Position numbers and translations under genes: made by a program. A stretch of DNA of 55,067 nucleotides from a virus: the IMG/VR virus record IMGVR_UViG_3300046791_000458, positions 1-55,067 of that record; one strand, written 5' to 3'. The notes below the pieces were generated by a model. The model had not been told where the DNA came from. It saw nothing but the letters and a program-made list of their open reading frames with translations, and made no database searches. Below, piece by piece: positions 30,816-39,959 of the stretch (position 1 is the first letter of the stretch; each line of letters begins with the position of its first letter).

Positions 30816-31453
30816 TGGACTACGTGCGATTGAGGGCCGCGATCCAGGAGTACAGCGAAGACTTCGAAGCTTCCTTCGTGGATAACGTCGATATCTTCAT
30901 CCGCCTGGCGGAGTCGCGGATTCTGTTGCGCGTGCGCCTGCCCAATTTCCGCAAAGATGTCACCGGTTCCATCCTGCTGGGCGAGAACCTGATTGCCTCG
31001 CCCAGCGATTTCCTGGCGCCGGATTCCATGATGCTGAACGAAGTCACGGCCATCAATCCGCGGCGCAGCATCCTGCTGAACAAAGACCCGGAGTTTTTGC
31101 GCGAGTACTGTCCGCCGGGCACGCTGGGCCTGCCGCGGTTTTACTCCATGGTCAACGAGAGATCGCTCGTCGTCGCGCCTGGCGCCGACGCCGATTATGC
31201 GGTGGACATGGCCTACTTTTTTGAGCCGCCCTCCATCGTGGACTCCGGCACCAGCTGGCTGGGGGATCACTTCTCTCATGCCCTGCTATCCGGCAGCCTG
31301 GTCGAGGCCTGCACCTACATGAAGACCGAGGACAACCTTTACGTGCGCTATAACCAGGCCTTCGAACGGGACCTGGCGATGGATGAGAAGTACGCCAAGG
31401 GCCGGACCAAGAAGGACACCTACCAGGAGCCCGACGTGAGGATGAAGGTATGA
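30815..31453 (+). CDS. virion adaptor protein (P22 gp4-like)
   Basis: The 212-residue product matches the environmental-podovirus family: MDYVRLRAAIQEYSEDFEASF, IRLAESRILLRVRLPNFRKD, SPSDFLAPDSMMLNE, then LVVAPGADADYAVDMAYFF and WLGDHFSHALLSGSLVEACTYM. This is usually called phage adaptor or gp4-like, positioned between the portal ring and the tail. It is distantly similar in layout to the gene at 27808. ATG overlaps the upstream TGA (TGATG). Confidence 0.75.
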   Translation: MDYVRLRAAIQEYSEDFEASFVDNVDIFIRLAESRILLRVRLPNFRKDVTGSILLGENLIASPSDFLAPDSMMLNEVTAINPRRSILLNKDPEFLREYCPPGTLGLPRFYSMVNERSLVVAPGADADYAVDMAYFFEPPSIVDSGTSWLGDHFSHALLSGSLVEACTYMKTEDNLYVRYNQAFERDLAMDEKYAKGRTKKDTYQEPDVRMKV

Positions 31454-31875
31454 TCACGGCCTCGGTAGTCTGCTCCAGCTTCAAGCGCGAGCTGCTCGAA
31501 AAGCGCCACGATTTCCTGGCGGACGTTTTCCGTATCGCGCTCTATGGGGCCGCGGCGCCGCTCGACAGTAATACCACGGCCTATCTCACCGAGGGTGAGA
31601 TCGTGGGCCTGGGCTACGCCGCCGGCGGCAAGGACCTGGTCAACGCCCAGGTACTGCTCGACCCGGCGGCCCGGATCGCTTATGCCACCTTCGACGATCC
31701 CAGCTGGGCCGATTCGGTGATCGTCGCGCGCGGGGCCTTGATTTACAACCAGACCGCGCAACAGCGGGCCGTGGCCGTGCTCGATTTCGGGGTGGATCGG
31801 ACGTCGAACCACGGCCCGTTCACCGTGCAGTTCCCACCGCCGGGACCGACAACGGCGCTGATACGGATCTTTTAA
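31450..31875 (+). CDS. phage neck/tail-region structural protein
   Basis: The 141-residue protein follows a common virion family: FKRELLEKRHDFLADVFRIALY, then EGEIVGLGYAAGGKDL, ARIAYATFDDPSWADSVIV and VLDFGVDRTSNHGPFTVQF, with a beta-sandwich look. Its precise location in the particle is not known. ATGA overlap with the previous gene and TAATG overlap with the next. Confidence 0.65.
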   Translation: MITASVVCSSFKRELLEKRHDFLADVFRIALYGAAAPLDSNTTAYLTEGEIVGLGYAAGGKDLVNAQVLLDPAARIAYATFDDPSWADSVIVARGALIYNQTAQQRAVAVLDFGVDRTSNHGPFTVQFPPPGPTTALIRIF

Positions 31876-32075
31876 TGGCAGACACTGACGCCACGCTCGG
31901 AGTGACCATCCCCATCGTGATGCCGACGCTGTACTGCGCCGTGGGCCAGGTGATCGTGGCCAGCCTCTGGAGCCCGGTGCGCCCGCGCATCCATCTCTGG
32001 CGCACGCCCAAGCCGGTCCGCAGCCATCCCTGGAAGACCACGCAGCTGCCGGATGCACGCTCAGGAGGATTCTAA
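31875..32075 (+). CDS. small hypothetical protein
   Basis: The 66-residue product starts with TDATLGVTIPIVMPTLYCAV and has a basic, Pro/Trp-rich second half (WSPVRPRIHLWRTPKPVRSH). The overlapping TAATG start and its place between virion genes support expression. Its role is unknown. Confidence 0.5.
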   Translation: MADTDATLGVTIPIVMPTLYCAVGQVIVASLWSPVRPRIHLWRTPKPVRSHPWKTTQLPDARSGGF

Positions 32076-33668
32076 ATGCCGTCAACTTGGACCGACAACC
32101 TGGGCCTGGAAAAGCCGGCCACCGGCGAGCAGGCCGGCGTCTGGGGAAACATCGTCAACAACAGCTACGACTTTCTGGATGACGGCATCGACGGCAACGT
32201 AAGCATCCCAATGTCGGCCTCGTCCTACGACCTGCTGACCAACCCGGGCGCGCCCTCTCTCGCGCGCAACAAGGTCATCATCTTCACCGGTGCGATCAGC
32301 CAGAACGGCACGGTTCGGATTCTGCCCAATAGCGCGGCCAAGATTTACTTCGTCACCAACAAGACCGATGGCGGATTCTCGCTGACGTTTACGCAGGGCA
32401 CCGGCCCGGGTTTCACGTTGACCAATGGCCGCTCGGCGATCATCTTCGCGCAGGGTATCGGCGGCGCTTCCGGCGTGGCCGGTGTGCTGAATGACCTGCA
32501 GGTGAACTCGCTCCTAGTGCAGGCCAACCTGATTGTGCAGGGCCAGGTGCAGTGGCAGGTGCCGACGATTTTCAACCAGCCTGCGACCTTCCAGGGCCTG
32601 GCAACTTTCACGGCTGGCTGTTCCATCACTGCGCCGTTGACTCTGACTCTCGGGGCCGATGCGCCCTACGATCTGTATTACCGCTCGCCTGGCGGGCCGG
32701 TGACGCGGCTGGCGATTGGGGCTAACGGGACCGTGTTGGCTTCGGGGCCGTCTGGCTTCCAGTGGGCGACGCTCAACGTCTCGGTTAATATGCCGATTGT
32801 GAACGCTTCCCCATGGGGGGTCTTTTTTGCTAGCGGCTCTGGAACGCTGATCCAGGACGTGAGCATGATTTACTACCCGGGCACGGGTCTGGGAATCGGC
32901 ATACCGCCATCCCGCGCTTTATGCCTGGGCGGCGCGGGCGTCAGTCCATCGATCCAAATGGATAATACCGGCGTTACGCCGGCGGCGCGTACCATCGTCA
33001 TCACCACCAACGGTCTGCTGCGCTGGAGCTTTGGTGCATCTGCCGACACAGAGGTGAATCAAAGTACGCCTGGCGAGGTTGCTGGTAGCAATTTCCAGCT
33101 GTTGAGCTGGAACAACGCCAACACTGTAGGGAAGTATAACTTTTGTTCGTACCGTAGCGGGCGCAGCACTTTTGGTGTTTATAACGATAGCTTCAATTCG
33201 CAGCTCGCGGTAGTCAATACAGTGGCCTCGGATGCCGGGCTGACGGTGGTGGGTGCTGCCAATCAAACCGGCTACCTGCAGAAGTGGACCAATAGTGCCG
33301 GCACTGTCGTGGCCTCGATTGACGTGAACGGCACTCTGTATTTTGCGAACAATCCCTACTTGTCACTGACTCCCCAAAGGCGATTGGAGATCGGTACGCC
33401 GGCTTCGGCTGTTCACCCGGTGGGTACGCTGCACATCGGCAAGGACAACCAGGCAGTGGATTGCAACTGCTGCATCGTGATGGAGAGGGCGACGGTAATC
33501 AGTACTCTGAGCAACGCCCCGGGCGTGATGCGAATTTTGTACACGGGCGCGGGCGCGGGCGGCATCTGCATCGAATTTACGAGTGGCGGCACTACCTATT
33601 ACGCCAGGATGGCCTTCCAGACCGGGGGTACGGGATCTTGGGATTTTGCTACCGTGCCGCTGTTTTAG
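32076..33668 (+). CDS. tail fiber protein (530 aa)
   Basis: The N-terminus (WTDNLGLEKPATGEQAGVWG, NIVNNSYDFLDDGIDGN) is a widely shared tail-fiber attachment head. The rest is a long beta-rich, Thr/Gly/Ser-rich shaft with C-terminal repeats and Cys pairs (AVDCNCCIVMERAT). No enzyme or chaperone domain is visible. Preceded by AGGAGGATTCTAA, a strong ribosome binding site. Confidence 0.8.
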   Translation: MPSTWTDNLGLEKPATGEQAGVWGNIVNNSYDFLDDGIDGNVSIPMSASSYDLLTNPGAPSLARNKVIIFTGAISQNGTVRILPNSAAKIYFVTNKTDGGFSLTFTQGTGPGFTLTNGRSAIIFAQGIGGASGVAGVLNDLQVNSLLVQANLIVQGQVQWQVPTIFNQPATFQGLATFTAGCSITAPLTLTLGADAPYDLYYRSPGGPVTRLAIGANGTVLASGPSGFQWATLNVSVNMPIVNASPWGVFFASGSGTLIQDVSMIYYPGTGLGIGIPPSRALCLGGAGVSPSIQMDNTGVTPAARTIVITTNGLLRWSFGASADTEVNQSTPGEVAGSNFQLLSWNNANTVGKYNFCSYRSGRSTFGVYNDSFNSQLAVVNTVASDAGLTVVGAANQTGYLQKWTNSAGTVVASIDVNGTLYFANNPYLSLTPQRRLEIGTPASAVHPVGTLHIGKDNQAVDCNCCIVMERATVISTLSNAPGVMRILYTGAGAGGICIEFTSGGTTYYARMAFQTGGTGSWDFATVPLF

Positions 33669-33675
33669 GTAAGTC

Positions 33676-36600
33676 ATGACGACGATTGAAGACACGCTGA
33701 CTTATATCGATGGTTCCACGGCCAATGGCCGCCTGGTGGTGCAGTGGAAGCCGTTCACCATCGGTAACGTCAACGCCGCCGGCGGCGAGCTGGAGTGGGC
33801 CATCGTCGATGGTGTTGTCTCGATTTCGCTATACAGCAACTCCGGCGCGCTTCCCTTCGGTGTCTATTACGTCGCCAAGTATGAGCTGGAGAACGGCGCG
33901 GTCTATTCGGAGCAATGGGTAGTCCCCGATCTGCCGACGGTGAACCTGGGCCAGGTGCGGGTGAGCTTCCCGCCGTCGCCCTCGGTGATGATCTCGCCGC
34001 TGCAGCTGTCTTCTCTCAACGCTGACCCGGGCATGTTTTTGATGTGGGACGGCCAGCGATGGATACCGGGCTATCCTTCCAGCTTCAACCTCAATCCCAA
34101 CTGGATCATCCTGGAGGCCGGCACCGCGGGGAGCAACGTCAACGTGGTGGGTTCGCCGGTGAGTCTGGGGAATTCCATCACCATCAATATCCCCGATGCC
34201 GGGCCGGCGGCCCGCGGCGTGGTGACGTCGGGCCTGCAGTCTTTGGGCGGTGCGAAGACGTTCCTGGCGACGGTGACTGTCAACCAGTCGGTGCAGTTCG
34301 TCTCGGGCGCGCTAGCGCCGGCGTACGGCGAGCTGACCGCCCACGGTTCCAGTAATGCCACCGTGCTGTTGTTTGGTGGCAATCTCCAGGTTGCTCGTGT
34401 CTCCGCCAATGACCGGCCTTACATCCAGGCGGACCGGTTTGTCGGCGGCGTAATGGATCTGATGACGGGGGGCGTGCCGCCTACGGCGATGATGCCGGGC
34501 ACGCAGGCGTCTCCCCTGAGTACTGCGGCGGCGATCCTGTTGCCGGTGCCGGCTGGTGTTGCCTGGGCCGGGATCGGCACCGGCCAGGCGGGCACCGTCT
34601 GGTTACGCACCGGCACACCTACGCAGGCCGGGTTCCTCTATCTCAATACCGCGGGCGACGTGACCTGCCGTGAGCTGCGCATGGACCCGTACCAGCATCT
34701 GAATGCCGCTGGCGTCGAGGCCGTGCGCTCTGATGCCACCATGGTGATGTACTCCACCACTGGCGCCTGGGCGGGCTATGGCGTGAATGACACGCCGGAG
34801 ATCTGGTTCAGGATGGGGCCGGATTCCGGCGGCGCCTATTATTATTTCGGCGCCGGCGGTGCGCGCTTCCCGAGTATCACGGTGGGCAGCATCACGGTGA
34901 CCGGCGGCATCAACATCCCGCCGGGAACGACAACCATCAGTGTCTACACCAACGACACTCTGCTGCTCCCCGCGGCGACTAGCTTAGACCTGAAGGCCGG
35001 CGCCAATATCACTCTCACGCCCAATACGGTGGGTACCCAGGCGGAGGTCACCATTACCGCGGCAAATGCATTACAGACGCCCTGGACCAGTGAGATCGAC
35101 GCGGCGGGTTTTGGCTTGACTCAAGTCAGGGCAATTGGCGTGGGCGGCCCTGCTGGTGGGGATGGCATCTTCACCAGATCAAGTGGCGCTTCTGAGGGCT
35201 ACAACCACACCAACACAAACCCTAATGGGCGGGCCGGGCTGATCGCATCGAATGACCTCGGGCATTCGTTCCGCTTCGATATGTGCGGGAGCACCAGGGG
35301 CAGTCCCGGGATTCCAGATACTGCGTTGATTGATTCCAGCAATACGCCGATTGCGTTTCTCATCACCGGGTCCGAGAAGATGCGGATCACGGCAGGCGGA
35401 CTGGTGGGCATCGGCATGGCGCCAACGGCCTTCCGGCTGGAGGTGGCGGGCGATATCAATATTGCCGGCATTTACCGGATCAACGGCGCGCCGCTGGACT
35501 ATGTGCCGAGCGCGCGGCGGATCAATACCGGGCTCGGCTTGACGGGTGGCGGCCCCTTGATCGCGGATCTCACGTTGTCGGTGGTGCCGGATACCACGGT
35601 GCAGCAGATCAACTACATGTTCAATGGAGTTTTGATCGGCACCCGGCCCGCGGTCAACCTGGTCCCAGGCGCCAACGTATCGCTCTCAGTGGTAGACGAC
35701 TTCGTCAACAATCGCATCAATGTGAGCGTGGCCGCGGTGGGCGGCACTGCCGGCATGGGCGATCCGACTACCGCCATCGGCGATCTGATCGTGCGCGGCT
35801 CGACAACGCTGGCCACGCCGCCGACGCGCCTGCCGGTGGGGGCCAACGCATTTGTACTGACGGCGGATTCCGCGGCTCCGCTGGGCATCAAGTGGGCGTC
35901 GCCAGGCGCCGGCTATACCGATCCTTTGACCACCAAAGGCGACATGGTGGTGCGCGGTGCCTCCGCCACCACGCGCATCGGCGTGGGGACCAACGGCTGG
36001 GTGCTGACCGCGGATTCCGCGCAGGCCACGGGCGTGAAGTGGGCCGCGGCGGCAGGCGGGTTCACCGATCCGACAACCACTAAGGGCGATATCATGGCGC
36101 GCGGTACTGCGGCCCCGGCTACGCGCTTAGGTATCGGCACTGACGGCCAGGTGCTCACCGCGGACGCAGCGTCGGGACTTGGGTTGAAATGGGCCACGCC
36201 AGCGGTAGGCGGCAATCAGACGCCCTGGACCAGTGATATCGACGCCTCCGGGTTCAGGCTCAACAATGTGGGCAGCATCGGCGTCGGCGTTAGCCCGGGG
36301 GTCGTCCCGCTCAAGATCGTGAAGAGCGGCGTCAATACTCTGTTCCTGGCCCAGGATATTTCTACTACCGCGTTGCCGACGTTCCAGATGCAGAACGATA
36401 CTGGGTACTCGCTGTTCTTTGGTGTCGGCGGGTCGGCGTATGGGACTGCCACGCTGCGCAATAACGGCTACATCCGCTCGGACGGTGAACTTCTGATTCA
36501 GACCGGGGCCGGTGCTCCTGAACGCATGCGCGTCACCGCGCTGGGCCAGGTTGGCATCGGCAAAACACCGGCCACTTACCGGCTGGAGGTGGCCGGCGAT

Positions 36601-39291
36601 ATAGACGTGACCGGGGGATACCGCATTAACGGCGTGTTGATTGGCATTGGCGCTTCGCAGACGCCGTGGTTGCAGAATATCGATGGCGGCGGATTCACGT
36701 TGAAGAATGCGGGAAATGTAGGCATTGGCAACGATCTCGCTGTGTTGCCAAATGTTAGCGCCACCCAGATTCACCTTGTGGTTGGGCCTTCCTTGGCTGG
36801 ACAAGTCACGGTTGCGGCTAACGCAGGGGTAGCGGGGATTGTTGGTAGTTTTGCTGGCGCAAATTACGCTAAGACGGGGACGGACAAGAGGGTCGCCTCT
36901 ATTAATATTGCCACTGATGGCGCAATTGATTCTGGACTATTTCAGTTTTATACATGGAATCTTGGCGTTGTTGCCGAGCGCATGCGGCTCACGGCGGCGG
37001 GGCTGGTGGGGATAGGAGCTACCGCGCCAACTGAGCGTCTGTCATTGTCTGGCGGGAATATTCTGCTTGATGCCTTCGGCGACGCAGGGTCAACGGAGAA
37101 CCTCGCGCAGCATGGCATCTTCTTTCGGAAGGACTTCTCGCCAGGAGGGGCTAACGGCGGTACGGAAGTGTATCGGCGCAATGCTTCGATCACAACAGGC
37201 AACGGGACTGGCGGTTTAGGCGATGCGATAGATATTAACGCTGGCCATCATATTGCTTTTTTCGGTGGCGCGACGGAGCGGATGCGGATCATGGCGTCGG
37301 GCAATGTTGGCATCGGCTGTAATCCGCTCGCCCCCCTACAGGTCATTGGCGGCCCAGGAGTAGTGGGAACCATCGTCAATATTGGAGCAAATGGTGCTGG
37401 AGATTTACTACAGCTTGGCTATGATGCTACGGGATATTCATTCGTTACTGGTTCTCCATATGGGCCGTTCCAAGTAAGGACGCAATCGGGGCAGCCCATA
37501 CATCTACGAGCATTAACTATGATACTGGCCGACTCCGTAGGAGGTGGGCAGGGATCACAGCTGTCTGTCGGTGGATTAACGGACACCAGGAAGGCGCTTT
37601 GGCTCAGTTTCGATACGACGAGCAATGTAGGCAGAATCGAAGCTGGTATTGCCGGGGTTAGTTGGAACAACCTGCTATTGAATCCGCTCGGCGGTTTCAT
37701 AGGTATGGGAATGACTAACCCGCAGACGAGCCTTGATGTTGCGGGGACGATTCGATGCGGTGGCTCTATCTCACCTGGAAGCGGCGTAGGGATGGAGATT
37801 CACTATAATGCGCCACTCAACCTTGGGACGATCATCGCCTATGGCCGGGATGGCACTGGGGCGAAGGCTCTGCACCTCGGATGCGATGGAGCCTCGGGCT
37901 TGCGAGTTATGCCATCGGGTGTCGTTGGCGTAAATCAGAATGCGCCAGTTGGTCAATTTCATATTAAGGGAGGAAACAATCCCACGTTGCGCCTCGAAAC
38001 TCTCGGGACGATCAGCACCGGGGGCGGCTGTTACATCGACTTCGTGGACCCTGCCGGAAGAAGTGCTTACATCGGATTCGGTGGTGGCGCGAATGTCTTC
38101 ACCTTCCAGAAAGATGGTGCAGGATACTTTAACTTCGGCCAGCCTAATCTAGTCGTCGGTCTGGGTGCGCCGCCGCACTCCGGGTCGGCACTTACCTTGT
38201 TTAACGGCAGTCCGAATACTGCCTTGACATCGAATCAGTTATTCATCGGGGAGTCGTCGAACAATACAGCCTACGGTCTGAATATCGGCTTTGGAGCCTT
38301 TGCGGGGTGGGCTGGATGTATTCAAACTATTACTGGCGGTGTTGGCGGTCCTCTCCATCTTAATCCCGCTGGCGGGCAAGTCGCAGTCAACTTCAACAAC
38401 ACCGGCCCGTACACGGTGTCTACTTTCAACGTGAACGGGTGGATGGCGATCTCGTCCAACGCGACCACTCACGTTACCTTGGGCAGTGACATAGCGGGCG
38501 CCACGAATCCGAATACCTTTGGTGGCCTGTTTATTGACGGCAACCTGGCGTTTCGGATTGATTGTCTGAGCGGCGGTGTCGCATGGCGGAATGTAGTCGC
38601 CAATCTCGGTGGCGGCAATTTCGGTGTGGGCGTCGCAGTGCCGGGATATAAGGTCGATGTCGCCGGGGTGGTTAACAGCAACACCGGCTTCCGTTGTACG
38701 GCGAAGGGCCAGACTCTTCTCGGTAATTCCCTTGGGGGCGTAACCGCGCTTCAGCAGACCGATGCCAATATTCTGCTCTATAGCGGCGGCACCAGTAATT
38801 GGGCGGGTATCGGGACCGATGTCAGCGGCAATATGTGGTTCCGCACGGGCCTCAGCGGTACGCCGAATGCGGCGATGGTTATCGGTAACGGCGGAGGGGT
38901 GGGCCTTGCGAACACTGGTCCGGTCTATGTACTCCACTTAGGGACTGACTCCGCAGCCAAGCCGGGGAGCAATGTCTGGATTGTGGCATCTGACAGGCGC
39001 CTGAAGCGTGACATCCGGCCTTACAAGGAAGGGCTGGACACCCTGCTTAAGCTGCAGCCCATTTCCTGGGAATACAACGGCGAGTGCGAGATACCGGACG
39101 GTTTGAGCGCGGTAGGCTTTTCCGCGCAGGATGTTGAGCCAATCATCCCGCAATGTGTCCATCGTCGCCCCGGCAGGATCGCCGGCGAAGATACGGAAGT
39201 CCTGGCGCTGAACACGGGAGAATTGCAGTACATGATGATGAACGCGCTGCGCGAACTGAACGAGCGGCTGCGAATTCTGGAGGGTGTATGA
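33676..39291 (+). CDS. giant tail fiber with C-terminal S74 intramolecular chaperone
   Basis: The 1871-residue fiber has an N-terminal beta domain (about 1-115, LTYIDGSTANGRLVVQWKPF). The shaft contains three copies of TPW-x-x-x-ID-x-x-GF, four of ERMR-x-(T/M)-A-x-G-x-VGIG, two of RLEVAGDI-(N/D), and three of a 'D-(P/L)-TT-KGD..RG...GVG..G.VL-TADSA' module. The tail (about 1770-1871) has SDRRLKRDIRP, LLKLQPISWEYNG, VGFSAQDVEPI and a coiled-coil end. This is the Peptidase_S74 domain that trimerises fibers and cleaves itself. The host range determinants are inferred to lie in the variable shaft region. Confidence 0.9.
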   Translation: MTTIEDTLTYIDGSTANGRLVVQWKPFTIGNVNAAGGELEWAIVDGVVSISLYSNSGALPFGVYYVAKYELENGAVYSEQWVVPDLPTVNLGQVRVSFPPSPSVMISPLQLSSLNADPGMFLMWDGQRWIPGYPSSFNLNPNWIILEAGTAGSNVNVVGSPVSLGNSITINIPDAGPAARGVVTSGLQSLGGAKTFLATVTVNQSVQFVSGALAPAYGELTAHGSSNATVLLFGGNLQVARVSANDRPYIQADRFVGGVMDLMTGGVPPTAMMPGTQASPLSTAAAILLPVPAGVAWAGIGTGQAGTVWLRTGTPTQAGFLYLNTAGDVTCRELRMDPYQHLNAAGVEAVRSDATMVMYSTTGAWAGYGVNDTPEIWFRMGPDSGGAYYYFGAGGARFPSITVGSITVTGGINIPPGTTTISVYTNDTLLLPAATSLDLKAGANITLTPNTVGTQAEVTITAANALQTPWTSEIDAAGFGLTQVRAIGVGGPAGGDGIFTRSSGASEGYNHTNTNPNGRAGLIASNDLGHSFRFDMCGSTRGSPGIPDTALIDSSNTPIAFLITGSEKMRITAGGLVGIGMAPTAFRLEVAGDINIAGIYRINGAPLDYVPSARRINTGLGLTGGGPLIADLTLSVVPDTTVQQINYMFNGVLIGTRPAVNLVPGANVSLSVVDDFVNNRINVSVAAVGGTAGMGDPTTAIGDLIVRGSTTLATPPTRLPVGANAFVLTADSAAPLGIKWASPGAGYTDPLTTKGDMVVRGASATTRIGVGTNGWVLTADSAQATGVKWAAAAGGFTDPTTTKGDIMARGTAAPATRLGIGTDGQVLTADAASGLGLKWATPAVGGNQTPWTSDIDASGFRLNNVGSIGVGVSPGVVPLKIVKSGVNTLFLAQDISTTALPTFQMQNDTGYSLFFGVGGSAYGTATLRNNGYIRSDGELLIQTGAGAPERMRVTALGQVGIGKTPATYRLEVAGDIDVTGGYRINGVLIGIGASQTPWLQNIDGGGFTLKNAGNVGIGNDLAVLPNVSATQIHLVVGPSLAGQVTVAANAGVAGIVGSFAGANYAKTGTDKRVASINIATDGAIDSGLFQFYTWNLGVVAERMRLTAAGLVGIGATAPTERLSLSGGNILLDAFGDAGSTENLAQHGIFFRKDFSPGGANGGTEVYRRNASITTGNGTGGLGDAIDINAGHHIAFFGGATERMRIMASGNVGIGCNPLAPLQVIGGPGVVGTIVNIGANGAGDLLQLGYDATGYSFVTGSPYGPFQVRTQSGQPIHLRALTMILADSVGGGQGSQLSVGGLTDTRKALWLSFDTTSNVGRIEAGIAGVSWNNLLLNPLGGFIGMGMTNPQTSLDVAGTIRCGGSISPGSGVGMEIHYNAPLNLGTIIAYGRDGTGAKALHLGCDGASGLRVMPSGVVGVNQNAPVGQFHIKGGNNPTLRLETLGTISTGGGCYIDFVDPAGRSAYIGFGGGANVFTFQKDGAGYFNFGQPNLVVGLGAPPHSGSALTLFNGSPNTALTSNQLFIGESSNNTAYGLNIGFGAFAGWAGCIQTITGGVGGPLHLNPAGGQVAVNFNNTGPYTVSTFNVNGWMAISSNATTHVTLGSDIAGATNPNTFGGLFIDGNLAFRIDCLSGGVAWRNVVANLGGGNFGVGVAVPGYKVDVAGVVNSNTGFRCTAKGQTLLGNSLGGVTALQQTDANILLYSGGTSNWAGIGTDVSGNMWFRTGLSGTPNAAMVIGNGGGVGLANTGPVYVLHLGTDSAAKPGSNVWIVASDRRLKRDIRPYKEGLDTLLKLQPISWEYNGECEIPDGLSAVGFSAQDVEPIIPQCVHRRPGRIAGEDTEVLALNTGELQYMMMNALRELNERLRILEGV

Positions 39292-39575
39292 CATACGAAG
39301 AGTCCGCGGCCTTGATGACCGACATGGCCTTTCGGGGCCGGGTCAAAGTAGCCGTCTTGAAGTACGCCGACTCGATCATGATCGAGCTGCCGAGCGTGCC
39401 GGCACACAATACACGCGAGCGGTGGGCCACTACCGCCATGCAGAATCCCGATGCCATCGCGGCGCAGATTCAGCCGCCCACGATCATGGACCCGGCGGTA
39501 CAGCAGGATGGCGCCACCATCACTGACGCGGCTCTGCAGAGCGCCGTTGAGGGCACCGTCAACAAAATACTCTGA
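39288..39575 (+). CDS. conserved phage hypothetical protein
   Basis: The 95-residue protein matches a common virion-region family: MTYEESAALMTDMAFRGRVK, VAVLKYADSIMIELPSVPAH, then QNPDAIAAQIQPPTIMDPAV. It often lies beside gp10-like tail proteins. The role is unknown. ATGA overlap with the fiber gene. Confidence 0.7.
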   Translation: MTYEESAALMTDMAFRGRVKVAVLKYADSIMIELPSVPAHNTRERWATTAMQNPDAIAAQIQPPTIMDPAVQQDGATITDAALQSAVEGTVNKIL

Positions 39576-39590
39576 GGAGAGAAGTGAAGG

Positions 39591-39959
39591 ATGAGACTGT
39601 CTTTAGATCACCAACAACGACTGAATTTGATTGCCCTGATGGGCACGGTGCGCGGCAACGTGGCCGAGGTGCGCATGTTATCCAAACTCTGCGAGCGCCT
39701 GGAGCTGGACGACAAAGAGAAGGAGGCCATCGGCTACCGGACCGCCACCCAGAACGGCGTCGAGATGCCCTCCTGGAACTGGGACTTGAGCCTGCCGGAG
39801 CGCGAGTTTGAGGTTACCGACGCCGAGGCGCATAAGCTGCGAAAGATCATTGACGAGTGGCCGCACTTCCTCACGGCGACGGATCGCAAGTGGCTGTTCC
39901 CCTTGCTGGACCAGCTGCCCGAGGCCGTACCGGAAGCGACGCCAGCGCGGGTGGCATGA
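39591..39959 (+). CDS. small hypothetical protein in tail region
   Basis: The 122-residue acidic helical product has LDHQQRLNLIALMGTVRGNV, then SWNWDLSLPEREFEVTDAEA and HKLRKIIDEWPHFLTATDR. The family is not recognised. Its TGA overlaps the next ATG. Confidence 0.6.
   Translation: MRLSLDHQQRLNLIALMGTVRGNVAEVRMLSKLCERLELDDKEKEAIGYRTATQNGVEMPSWNWDLSLPEREFEVTDAEAHKLRKIIDEWPHFLTATDRKWLFPLLDQLPEAVPEATPARVA

Noticed and set aside
33676-39291. Diversity-generating retroelement acting on the giant fiber
   Set aside because: No reverse transcriptase or template repeat is visible, and the internal repeats are structural modules.
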